Source of the DNA: an uncultured Bacilli bacterium
GTDB taxonomy: Bacteria > Bacillota_I > Bacilli_A > RF39 > UBA660
DNA: 6,080 nt
Assembly (NCBI GenBank): GCA_947586295.1
Contig: CANPXQ010000059.1
Coordinates: forward strand, 1 to 6,080
Direction of reading: 5' to 3'
In this document: piece by piece, positions 1 through 6,051 of the stretch
Layout of the letters: each line of letters opens with the position of its first letter
How positions within the stretch are numbered: position 1 is the first letter of the stretch
Program-made: the position numbers and the translations under genes
The notes under the pieces: generated by a model
What the model was told of the DNA's origin: nothing
The model's input: only the letters and a program-made list of their open reading frames with translations
Databases searched by the model: none

Positions 1-49
1 ATAGTGTAATTTACTAAATAATTTATATATCTTAAATACCCAATTAAAT

Positions 50-346
50 CTAACAATGGTAACTAAACCCTTCACCTCCGGCATTTATGTGATTAGAAAC
101 AACAATTACATCTGATCCATCCCCATAAAAACTTTGTACTTTTTTAGGCCTTTCATTAGGGTTTAAAGTTATATCATCATTTCTTGTTAATGAAACATCC
201 AATCCTAAATCTTTTAATCGGTTATATATATATTGACTTATCTTTAAAGTATAGTCTTTTTCTGTAATACCATTAGCAATAGTTCCGGGATCATCTCCAC
301 CATGCCCGGCATCAATTACCACCTTTTTTGTTGCTCTTTCATCCAT
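50..346 (-). CDS. Truncated N-acetylmuramoyl-L-alanine amidase (Amidase_3 family), N-terminal half only
   Basis: The 98-residue product matches the first half of Amidase_3 enzymes, which cleave the bond between N-acetylmuramic acid and L-alanine in peptidoglycan. Visible motifs are VVIDAGHGGDDPG (residues 9-21, zinc ligand His15), GITEKDY (26-32, zinc ligand Glu29) and VVSNHINAGG (82-91, zinc ligand His86). The family domain is usually about 170-180 residues. Here similarity stops after GGEG and the frame ends four residues later at TAG, so the C-terminal part with the catalytic Glu is missing. No signal peptide or membrane segment precedes the domain. I chose the ATG at 346 because an AGGTGA ribosome binding site (357-352) lies 5 bases upstream; a GTG at 355 sits inside that site. 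The fragment is probably non-functional as an amidase, or one half of a split gene. The family is clear; whether it is expressed is unknown. Confidence 0.75.
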   Translation of the reverse strand: MDERATKKVVIDAGHGGDDPGTIANGITEKDYTLKISQYIYNRLKDLGLDVSLTRNDDITLNPNERPKKVQSFYGDGSDVIVVSNHINAGGEGFSYHC

Positions 347-351
347 TATAA

Positions 352-357
352 TCACCT
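352..357 (-). promoter_or_regulatory. Ribosome binding site deciding the amidase start
   Basis: AGGTGA on the minus strand matches the 3' part of the extended Shine-Dalgarno consensus and lies 5 bases before the ATG at 346. It overlaps an in-frame GTG at 355-353, which argues against that codon as the start. Confidence 0.6.
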
Positions 358-462
358 AATATAAAGTATGTTTATTTATCTATTTGGTGAAAGTTTATAA
401 AGTTATTTTTATTTAAATATTTTTTAATTAAAATTATTTTTTATAAATAATATTATGACATT

Positions 463-487
463 AAAAAAGATACTTTTTCAGTACCTT
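463..487 (-). terminator. Probable rho-independent terminator downstream of htpG
   Basis: Read on the minus strand, AAGGTACT pairs with AGTATCTT (8 bp including one G-U pair) around a GAAAA loop, and the 3' arm runs into a row of T residues. It lies about 118 bases past the htpG stop codon and before the amidase fragment, so it should end the htpG transcript and separate the two genes. On the plus strand the G-U pair becomes an A-C mismatch, which supports minus-strand polarity. The rest of the 347-604 spacer is A/T-rich, and I see no further gene or convincing promoter there. Confidence 0.5.
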
Positions 488-604
488 AAATTTTTAATAT
501 TTACTTACTTATCATAATAGTCATTTTACCATTTTGAAATTTAACTAATATTGTTTTTGTCTAACAAAATTACAATCCTTTTAAATTTTATAGTGAATTA
601 ATAT

Positions 605-2431
605 TTATTTAGATAGCAAATCGCAAATTAAATCAGTGATTTCTGTAGAATTTTCAACTGGTAGTCCTTCAATTAATCTTGCTTGAGCATATAATATCTT
701 ACTATATTTTTTTAATTCCTCAGGATCCTTTTTATATAAATTTTCTAGTTTTTTAACAATAGGGTGGTGAGAGTTAATTTCCAATATTTTTTGCGCATTA
801 ACATTTTCACTTGCCGGCATAGATTTCATTGTTTTTTCCATTTCTACTGATATTTCTCCTTTGGTAGATAAACAAACAGGATGATTTTTTAATCTACTAG
901 TAAATTTAACATCTTCAATGTTAAGTTCGTTTTTCATTATTGCAAGTAAATCTTTTGATTTTTCATTTAATGTTTTAAGTTCTTCTTTTTCCTCATCTGT
1001 ATCAATATCTATATTATCAGAACAAACATTTTTAAAATCTTTATCTTTATATTTTAACATTATTTTAAAAACAAATTCATCTAAATAATTAGTACATAAA
1101 AGTATATCTTTATCTTTACCCATTAATGCTTCAACTTGTGGCAATGTCTTTACTTGTTCAATAGAAGATCCACACGCATAATACAAGTCTTTTTCTTTTT
1201 TATTGTTGGTATAATATTCATTTAAAGTAACTAATTTATCTTTTTTAGAAGAATAAAACATTAATAAATCTTCTAATTTATCTTTATCCATTCCAAAACT
1301 ATTATAAATACCAGCTTTTATTTGTAAACCAAAGGCATCCCAAAATTTTAAATAATCTTCTTTTTTTTCTTTTTGCAAAGTTAATAATTCATCTTTAATA
1401 TGCTTTTCAATATTACTTTGAATAGTTTTTAAAACTTTATTTTGTTGGAGCATTTCCCGAGATATATTTAAAGATAAATCCGAAGAGTCGACTACACCTT
1501 TAACAAAACTAAAGTAATCGGGAATTAAATCAGCACATTTTTCCATAATTAAGACCCCATTAGAATAAAGTTGTAATCCTTTTTCATAATCTTTAGTGTA
1601 ATAGTCGTAGCTGGCAGAAGATGGAATATAAAGTAAAGAGTTATATTCTAAAAGACCTTCAGCTTTAATATGGATATGACTTAATGGTTTTTCATAATCA
1701 AAAAATTTATCAGAATAAAAAGTATTATATTCATCTAAACTAATATCTGATTTATTTCTTTTCCATAAAGGAACAAGACTATTAATAGTTTCTAATTTTT
1801 TATCTTTAGCATTATTACATTCCATTTTTATAGGATAAGTAATATAATCAGAATATTTTTTAATTAAATTTCTAATTTCAGTATCATTTAAATATTTATT
1901 GTATTCTTCTTCATCTTTAATAGTTAAAATGATATCTGTACCATAATCTTCTTTATTTGCTTTTTTAATAGTATAGCCTTCTATACCACTTGAAGACCAA
2001 GCATAAGCTTCTGAAGCATTAAAAGCTTTTGAAATAACTTCTACTTTTGAGGAAACCATAAATGCAGAATAAAATCCTACACCAAATTGACCTATAATAT
2101 CTATATCTGTTTGTTTTTTATTAGCATTTTTAAATTCTAAAGAACCACTTTTGGCAATTGTTCCTAAATTTGTTTCTAATTCTTCTTTTGTCATTCCAAT
2201 ACCATTATCAGATATTATTAAAGCACGTTTGTTTTTATCAATTTTGATTATTATAGCAAATTCATCTTTGTTAACCTTAATTTTTTTATCTGTTAAAGAT
2301 TTATAATGTAATTTATCTATAGCATCCGATGCATTAGAAATAATTTCTCTTAAGAATATTTCTTTATTGGTATAAATAGAATTAATCATTAATTCCATTA
2401 GTCTTTTTGATTCGGCTTTAAATTCTTTCAT
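605..2431 (-). CDS. htpG: Molecular chaperone HtpG (bacterial Hsp90)
   Basis: This is a complete 608-residue Hsp90-family protein, close to the roughly 625 residues usual for bacterial HtpG. It is a cytosolic ATP-dependent homodimeric chaperone. The GHKL ATPase domain (about 1-205) shows EIISNASDAIDK (29-40, catalytic Glu29 and Mg-binding Asn33), DNGIGMT (75-81) and GQFGVGF (114-120, the ATP lid glycine motif). The middle domain (about 215-480) contains SLNISREMLQQN (320-331), with Arg325 at the position that contacts the ATP gamma-phosphate in the family. The C-terminal dimerisation domain (about 485-608) contains EINSHHPIVKKL (551-562). The eukaryotic MEEVD tail is absent, as expected. The ATG at 2431 follows AAAGGAGA (2448-2441) with proper spacing. 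Transcription probably starts from the perfect promoter at 2507-2479, and a CIRCE-like operator overlaps the start of the message and the ribosome binding site. The frame is intact and all motifs are present. Confidence 0.97.
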   Translation of the reverse strand: MKEFKAESKRLMELMINSIYTNKEIFLREIISNASDAIDKLHYKSLTDKKIKVNKDEFAIIIKIDKNKRALIISDNGIGMTKEELETNLGTIAKSGSLEFKNANKKQTDIDIIGQFGVGFYSAFMVSSKVEVISKAFNASEAYAWSSSGIEGYTIKKANKEDYGTDIILTIKDEEEYNKYLNDTEIRNLIKKYSDYITYPIKMECNNAKDKKLETINSLVPLWKRNKSDISLDEYNTFYSDKFFDYEKPLSHIHIKAEGLLEYNSLLYIPSSASYDYYTKDYEKGLQLYSNGVLIMEKCADLIPDYFSFVKGVVDSSDLSLNISREMLQQNKVLKTIQSNIEKHIKDELLTLQKEKKEDYLKFWDAFGLQIKAGIYNSFGMDKDKLEDLLMFYSSKKDKLVTLNEYYTNNKKEKDLYYACGSSIEQVKTLPQVEALMGKDKDILLCTNYLDEFVFKIMLKYKDKDFKNVCSDNIDIDTDEEKEELKTLNEKSKDLLAIMKNELNIEDVKFTSRLKNHPVCLSTKGEISVEMEKTMKSMPASENVNAQKILEINSHHPIVKKLENLYKKDPEELKKYSKILYAQARLIEGLPVENSTEITDLICDLLSK

Positions 2432-2446
2432 ATTATTTTCTCTCCT

Positions 2447-2473
2447 TTAGCACTTGAAATAATCGACTGCTAA
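2447..2473. promoter_or_regulatory. CIRCE-like operator (predicted HrcA binding site)
   Basis: On the htpG-coding strand the sequence is TTAGCAGTC-N9-AAGTGCTAA. The CIRCE consensus is TTAGCACTC-N9-GAGTGCTAA, so 16 of 18 arm positions match and the 9-base spacer is exact. It starts near the predicted transcription start of htpG, and its proximal arm abuts and partly overlaps the AAAGGAG ribosome binding site. This is the classic place for HrcA repression, where the site also sits in the 5' untranslated region. HrcA binding is inferred from the motif; hrcA itself is not in the window. Confidence 0.85.
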
Positions 2474-2478
2474 TTTGT

Positions 2479-2507
2479 ATTATAAACACCTTCCCATTAA
2501 TTGTCAA
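2479..2507 (-). promoter_or_regulatory. Sigma-A promoter of htpG
   Basis: The minus strand has a perfect -35 box TTGACA (2507-2502), a 17-base spacer and a perfect -10 box TATAAT (2484-2479). The predicted transcription start near 2472 falls at the distal edge of the CIRCE-like dyad. A consensus promoter joined to a repressor site fits a gene that is strong when de-repressed by heat. Confidence 0.9.
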
Positions 2508-2553
2508 TATAAAAAGTATTTTTTATAGGGTTGATACTTATCTAAATAAAAAG

Positions 2554-2576
2554 AGTTCTTGCTAAATAATAGAACT
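2554..2576. promoter_or_regulatory. Candidate operator dyad at the thioredoxin-operon promoter
   Basis: AGTTCT (2554-2559) and AGAACT (2571-2576) are perfect inverted 6-mers separated by 11 bases. The dyad covers the -35 box and much of the spacer of the candidate promoter at 2559-2587, where a bound repressor could block polymerase. No regulator family is identifiable, and a short dyad like this can occur by chance in AT-rich DNA. Confidence 0.25.
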
Positions 2577-2587
2577 TGTTTTATAAT
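2559..2587 (+). promoter_or_regulatory. Candidate promoter for the two thioredoxin-fold genes
   Basis: TTGCTA (2559-2564, 4 of 6 match to TTGACA) is followed after 17 bases by a perfect TATAAT (2582-2587). A start near 2594 would leave a short leader before the AAGGAAAG ribosome binding site (2599-2606) and the ATG at 2609. It would also put the upstream in-frame TTG at 2576 outside the transcript. Confidence 0.5.
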
Positions 2588-2608
2588 TTAAATGAAAGAA
2601 GGAAAGAT

Positions 2609-3415
2609 ATGAAAAAATTTTTAAGTGTTTTATTAATTAGTTTGTTTTTTTTACCATTTGTAGTTAAAGCCGATGAACTAGTTAAAGTTTATTTATTTGA
2701 ATCTGGGGGCTGTCCATATTGTGAAGATGAAATTGAATATTTAGAAAGTTTAGATTCTTATAATGAAAAATTTACAATTGTAAGAAAAGAATTATATATT
2801 GATCACGTTAAATGGCAAGCAGGAAAAGATTATAAATTAGGAGTCAAAACTGTTTTAGCGTTTAAAGATATGGGATTTAATAATGCTGCTTATAATGGAA
2901 CACCATTTGTTGTTATTAGTGATTTATATGCAGCTACGGCATTTAATAGCGATTTAGAAAAAATTATTTTACAAGCTTATGATGAAAAAGATAAAGATGT
3001 TGTTGGTTGTATTGAACAAGGTAATGATGATTGTTTAGAAGGTTATGTTGATTCTGTATATGAACAACAAGCTATGGAAATCTATGAAGCAAAACTTGCT
3101 GCAGAACAACAAAGTAGTAGTGGAAGTACTGGTGCTTCTAGTAATACAAACTATAGTAATACTGGAACTAAAATAAGTGGTAATGCTGTTGTGGTATTTG
3201 TTTTGGCTATAGTTATAGTTTTCGTAGTTATCTTAGTAATTAATAATATATTAAGTAAAAATATTAAAAAACAAGAAGAAATAAAAAAAGCTTTAGAAGA
3301 AGAAAAGAAAGAAGAAAAAGTAACTAAAAAAGCACCTATTAAGAAAACAACAACAACTAAAACTTCTAAAAAAACGACTACTTCAAAACAAGGACGTAAA
3401 ACTACTAAAAAATAA
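2609..3415 (+). CDS. Exported thioredoxin-fold protein with C-terminal membrane anchor and Lys/Thr-rich tail
   Basis: The 268-residue protein starts with a signal peptide (residues 1-21, hydrophobic core LLISLFFLPFVV, cleavage likely after VKA). Next comes a thioredoxin-like domain with the redox motif GGCPYC (Cys35, Cys38) after the first beta strand VKVYLFES, and a probable cis-proline in NGTPFVVI (Pro99). Two further cysteines, Cys134 and Cys142, lie past the fold and may form a second pair. A Ser/Gly/Asn-rich linker (about 168-190) leads to one transmembrane helix (about 191-213), then about 55 highly basic residues ending in Lys/Thr repeats. The likely topology is redox domain outside and tail in the cytoplasm. 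The ATG at 2609 is chosen because it begins the signal peptide and follows AAGGAAAG (2599-2606). It lies 20 bases before another thioredoxin-fold gene. A role in extracytoplasmic thiol-disulfide exchange is inferred; the substrate is unknown. Confidence 0.85.
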   Translation: MKKFLSVLLISLFFLPFVVKADELVKVYLFESGGCPYCEDEIEYLESLDSYNEKFTIVRKELYIDHVKWQAGKDYKLGVKTVLAFKDMGFNNAAYNGTPFVVISDLYAATAFNSDLEKIILQAYDEKDKDVVGCIEQGNDDCLEGYVDSVYEQQAMEIYEAKLAAEQQSSSGSTGASSNTNYSNTGTKISGNAVVVFVLAIVIVFVVILVINNILSKNIKKQEEIKKALEEEKKEEKVTKKAPIKKTTTTKTSKKTTTSKQGRKTTKK

Positions 3416-3423
3416 AAATATGT

Positions 3424-3428
3424 GGGGG
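3424..3428 (+). promoter_or_regulatory. Unusual all-G ribosome binding site
   Basis: GGGGG lies 7 bases before the ATG at 3436. It can pair with CCUCC of the 16S rRNA using one G-U pair. It stands out in an otherwise A/T-only 20-base spacer and fixes the start of the second thioredoxin-fold gene. Confidence 0.5.
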
Positions 3429-3435
3429 ATTAAAA

Positions 3436-4164
3436 ATGAAAAAGAAAGTTATAATTGTAGTTAGTAGCCTAGTATTTTTAATTGCTTTAGGCTTGGGAAT
3501 TTATTATTTGTTTTTTAAAAAACTTGATAATCCAGTAAATGCTGATGCTCTTAAGTTTAAAGAAGAATACGAAAGTATGAATGGATTAGTTAATGAAAAT
3601 AATGGAAAATCTTATCGAGAAGTAAGTATTAGTAACGATAATCCATTTGTTTATAAAACCGCTGATGAATTAGCAGAAATGATTGAGAATAAAGAAACAT
3701 TTATTGTTTACTTTGGATTTAAAACTTGTCCTTGGTGTCGAAGTATCATTAGTACTTTAGATAAAATCGCTCACGATAAAAATGTTACGAAAATTTATTA
3801 TGTAGATATATTAGATATTCGGGATACACTAACTTTAAATGATAAAAATAAAGTTGAAGTAACTAAAGAAGGTACTGAAGGATATTATAAATTACTTGAT
3901 TTATTAGATAATGTTTTAGATAAATATACATTGACTAATAGTAAAGACAAACAAATTGATACTAAAGAAAAAAGAATATATGCGCCTAATGTTGTTACAG
4001 TTATTAAAGGAGAAGCTCAAAAGTTAGTAACCGGAAATAGTCCTAAGCAAACCGATGCTTATATGACGCTTACTGATGAAATGCTAAATGATACTTATAA
4101 TGCCTTTTCAGAAGTAATTCAAATCTATTTAGATAATGATTGTGAAAATCAAAAGGTCTGTTAA
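3436..4164 (+). CDS. N-terminally membrane-anchored thioredoxin-fold protein (CPWC motif)
   Basis: The 242-residue protein has a basic N-terminus (MKKK) and one hydrophobic segment (about 5-27) with no lipobox cysteine and no clear cleavage site, so it is probably a signal anchor that leaves the rest outside the cell. After a charged stretch (about 30-85), the thioredoxin-like domain contains FIVYFGFKTCPWC (Cys98 and Cys101 as the redox pair) and a probable cis-proline in IYAPNVVTVI (Pro184). An insertion of about 45 residues (about 130-178) sits between the early and late strands of the fold. Two more cysteines, Cys236 and Cys242, are at the extreme C-terminus, the last being the final residue. 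It resembles the loosely defined bacteriocin-accessory or generic thioredoxin-like proteins of Gram-positive bacteria, but no bacteriocin genes are nearby, so I assign no specific function. It is probably cotranscribed with the preceding gene and ends in a terminator that overlaps its last codons. Confidence 0.85.
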   Translation: MKKKVIIVVSSLVFLIALGLGIYYLFFKKLDNPVNADALKFKEEYESMNGLVNENNGKSYREVSISNDNPFVYKTADELAEMIENKETFIVYFGFKTCPWCRSIISTLDKIAHDKNVTKIYYVDILDIRDTLTLNDKNKVEVTKEGTEGYYKLLDLLDNVLDKYTLTNSKDKQIDTKEKRIYAPNVVTVIKGEAQKLVTGNSPKQTDAYMTLTDEMLNDTYNAFSEVIQIYLDNDCENQKVC

Positions 4165-4201
4165 ATTACAAATTTAATTACAAATTTAATAGACTTTTTT
4201 T
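4151..4201 (+). terminator. Rho-independent terminator of the thioredoxin-fold operon
   Basis: The 5' arm at 4151-4167 pairs with 4183-4199 over 17 base pairs, including two G-U pairs, around a loop of about 15 bases; T residues run from 4195 to 4201. The 5' arm begins in the last codons of the upstream gene and spans its TAA stop (4162-4164). The loop region is built from a 12-base unit repeated in tandem (4164-4190). Confidence 0.85.
4164..4190. repeat. Short 12-base tandem repeat inside the terminator
   Basis: The unit AATTACAAATTT occurs at 4164-4175 and again at 4176-4187, with three more matching bases (about 2.25 copies). It spans the top of the 5' arm, the loop and the start of the 3' arm, and looks like a slippage duplication that lengthened the loop. 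Confidence 0.6.
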
Positions 4202-4218
4202 AATTATTTTAGTACAAT
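4190..4218 (+). promoter_or_regulatory. Candidate promoter of the HerA-like gene
   Basis: TAGACT (4190-4195, 4 of 6 match to TTGACA) and TACAAT (4213-4218, 5 of 6 match to TATAAT) are 17 bases apart, which predicts a start near 4225. The -35 box lies inside the 3' arm of the preceding terminator. Only 80 bases separate the two genes, so any dedicated promoter must lie in this stretch. Readthrough from upstream is the alternative. Confidence 0.4.
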
Positions 4219-4244
4219 TATTTTAGGATGGTAAAAAGGGACTT

Positions 4245-5999
4245 ATGTTAGGAAAAATTACAGAAATAAAAAATAATTATTGTTATATGCTAAATAATAA
4301 TATTAAAGAAGATATTATTGATTTGTATGTAAAAATAATTAATACTGAATTTAATTTCATTGGAGAAATTATTAACGTAAATCCGGATATTATTACTATT
4401 AAATTAGTTGGTGAATTAAATAAAGATAAATTTATATATGGAATAAGGAAAAAACCCAATATTGATAGCGAAGTTTATTTACTTAAGAAAGAAGAAATTG
4501 ATATTTTATTTGGCATAAATAATTATAATTCTTTTAATAGTTTATATGTTGGGAGAAGTTCTTTATATAATAATTATCCTATATATATGAATATAAATAA
4601 TTTATTTAGTAATCATTTAGTAATTTTAGGTAATACTGGTAGTGGTAAATCTTGTGGCATAGCACGAATACTTCAAAATTTATTTTACAAGCAAGATGCT
4701 CAAGCTAGTAATGCAACATTTTTTATAATTGATGCTTATGGGGAATATAAAAATGCTTTTAGTAAAATTAATTATATTCATCAAAATTTTCATTATAAAA
4801 ATTATACAACGGAATTATCTAGTTTAGATAACTTGATTGAAATACCTTTATGGTTATTAAGTTTAGATGATATTTGTTTATTATTAGAAGTAAATGATAA
4901 AAGACAAATACCGATAATTGAAAAAGCTTTAAAGATAGTAAGTGTTTTTTTAAAACAAAGTGAAAAACAAGTTAGTTATCAAAATAGTATTATAGCCAAA
5001 GCTATTTTAGATATTTTTATTAGTGGTAATCCTCCTGCTCAATTACGAGATCAAATTTTTTCTGTATTAACAAGATACCATACGAAAGATTTAAATTTAG
5101 ATACACCTATTTATTTACCAGGATATACTAGACCATTAAAGCAATGTTTAATGATCGATGAAACAGGAAAGATTCGCGATATTGAATTAGTTATTAATTT
5201 TTTAAATAAATATGTAATAGATAATATAGATTTAGAACTACCAGATAAGACTTTTAAATATACTTTAAAAGATTTACTTTATGCTTTTGATTTTGCTTTA
5301 ATAGATGAAGGATTATTAAATGATCCCAAAATTTATGATTTAGCAAATAGTATAAGAGTAAAATTATCGAGCTTAGTTAATAGTGAATATAATAAATTTT
5401 TTCAATTTAATAATTATTTTACTTTAGATGAGTTTTTATATAATATAACCCATTTAAATGGGGAAAAAGCCCAAATTATAAATATAAATTTAAGTAATAT
5501 AGATGATCGTTTTGCTAAAAACATTGCTAAAATATATGCGAGGATATTATTTGATTACAATAAAAATAATATTAAAAGATTAGAGTCTCCTTTTCATTTT
5601 GTCATAGAAGAAGCCCATCGTTATGTTCAAAATGATAGTGATATTAATATAATAGGTTATAATATTTTTGAAAGAATAGCTAAAGAAGGCCGAAAATATG
5701 CTGTTTTATTATCTTTAATTAGTCAAAGGCCAAGTGAATTAAGTGAGACAGTAATGTCGCAAGTAAATAATTATATTATTTTTAAAATAACACATCCTAA
5801 AGATATTTTATATATTAAAGAAATGATTCCTTATTTAGATAATGATACTTTAGAAAATATTAAAAATTTACAAATAGGGTATTGTTATGTTTTTGGCGTA
5901 GCTTTTGTTTTACCAACGATTATAAAAATGGATATGGCTACTCCAAGTCCTATGAGTCAAAGTCCAAATATATCTAAAGCTTGGTTTAAGGAAAATTAA
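4245..5999 (+). CDS. HerA-type hexameric ATPase (DUF87/FtsK-HerA superfamily) with N-terminal HAS-barrel-like region
   Basis: The 584-residue protein has the layout of HerA DNA translocases. Residues 1-100 look like the beta-rich HAS barrel, followed by a typical lead-in (YVGRSSL to HLVILG). The ATPase core has Walker A GNTGSGKS (129-136, Lys135), Walker B FFIIDAYGEY (159-168, Asp163 and Glu167), a second acidic motif HFVIEEAHRYV (451-461) and the late EGRKYAV...SQRPSEL block (481-499), with Gln494 and Arg495 placed like the sensor or arginine-finger residues of the family. Many HerA proteins read DPHGEY at Walker B; here it is DAYGEY. Residues about 170-400 form the helical insertion. The ATG at 4245 follows AAGGG (4236-4240). 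Archaeal HerA works with NurA in DNA-end resection, and some bacterial HerA proteins work with nuclease or Sir2-like partners in phage defence. No such partner is in this window, so the role is open. The frame is intact. Confidence 0.9.
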   Translation: MLGKITEIKNNYCYMLNNNIKEDIIDLYVKIINTEFNFIGEIINVNPDIITIKLVGELNKDKFIYGIRKKPNIDSEVYLLKKEEIDILFGINNYNSFNSLYVGRSSLYNNYPIYMNINNLFSNHLVILGNTGSGKSCGIARILQNLFYKQDAQASNATFFIIDAYGEYKNAFSKINYIHQNFHYKNYTTELSSLDNLIEIPLWLLSLDDICLLLEVNDKRQIPIIEKALKIVSVFLKQSEKQVSYQNSIIAKAILDIFISGNPPAQLRDQIFSVLTRYHTKDLNLDTPIYLPGYTRPLKQCLMIDETGKIRDIELVINFLNKYVIDNIDLELPDKTFKYTLKDLLYAFDFALIDEGLLNDPKIYDLANSIRVKLSSLVNSEYNKFFQFNNYFTLDEFLYNITHLNGEKAQIININLSNIDDRFAKNIAKIYARILFDYNKNNIKRLESPFHFVIEEAHRYVQNDSDINIIGYNIFERIAKEGRKYAVLLSLISQRPSELSETVMSQVNNYIIFKITHPKDILYIKEMIPYLDNDTLENIKNLQIGYCYVFGVAFVLPTIIKMDMATPSPMSQSPNISKAWFKEN

Positions 6000-6007
6000 T
6001 GAATGTA

Positions 6008-6044
6008 GGTTTGTCAAACAAAAGTGACAGAGTCACGACAAACC
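6008..6044. other. Composite perfect inverted repeat, candidate structured RNA element
   Basis: GGTTTGTC (6008-6015) is the exact reverse complement of GACAAACC (6037-6044). Nested inside, GTGAC (6024-6028) is the exact reverse complement of GTCAC (6032-6036) around an AGA loop. As RNA this gives an 8-bp helix stacked on a 5-bp helix, all Watson-Crick, with a one-sided A-rich bulge (AAACAAAA, 6016-6023). By my count G+C is 16 of 37 bases, well above the surrounding DNA. No T-run follows, so it is not a standard terminator. It starts 8 bases after the HerA stop codon. I recognise no RNA family, and strand polarity is undetermined. Confidence 0.5.
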
Positions 6045-6051
6045 AACGATA

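Noticed and set aside
1..72. Open frame on the minus strand as the frameshifted rest of the amidase
   Set aside because: It is open for 24 codons, but the translation lacks the expected amidase sequence after GGEG, and the stretch is too short to judge.
347..355. GTG start for the amidase fragment
   Set aside because: The GTG is part of the AGGTGA ribosome binding site that serves the ATG at 346.
555..569. Short hairpin TTTTGT-CTA-ACAAAA as the htpG terminator
   Set aside because: It has only 6 bp, mostly A-T, with no T-run after it on the minus strand. The hairpin at 463-487 is better.
2576..2608. In-frame TTG start giving an 11-residue longer first thioredoxin-fold protein
   Set aside because: It has no ribosome binding site, lies upstream of the predicted transcription start, and would put charged residues before the signal peptide. 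The ATG at 2609 has AAGGAAAG and starts a normal signal peptide.
3436..4164. Bacteriocin transport accessory protein assignment for the CPWC protein
   Set aside because: The similarity is only at the level of fold and active site, and no bacteriocin, immunity or ABC exporter gene is nearby.
4164..4190. CRISPR-like repeat
   Set aside because: It is only about two tandem 12-base copies with no spacers, and it is explained as part of a terminator.
50..5999. Mycoplasma-type genetic code (TGA read as Trp)
   Set aside because: All seven Trp codons in the predicted proteins are TGG and no gene needs TGA readthrough.
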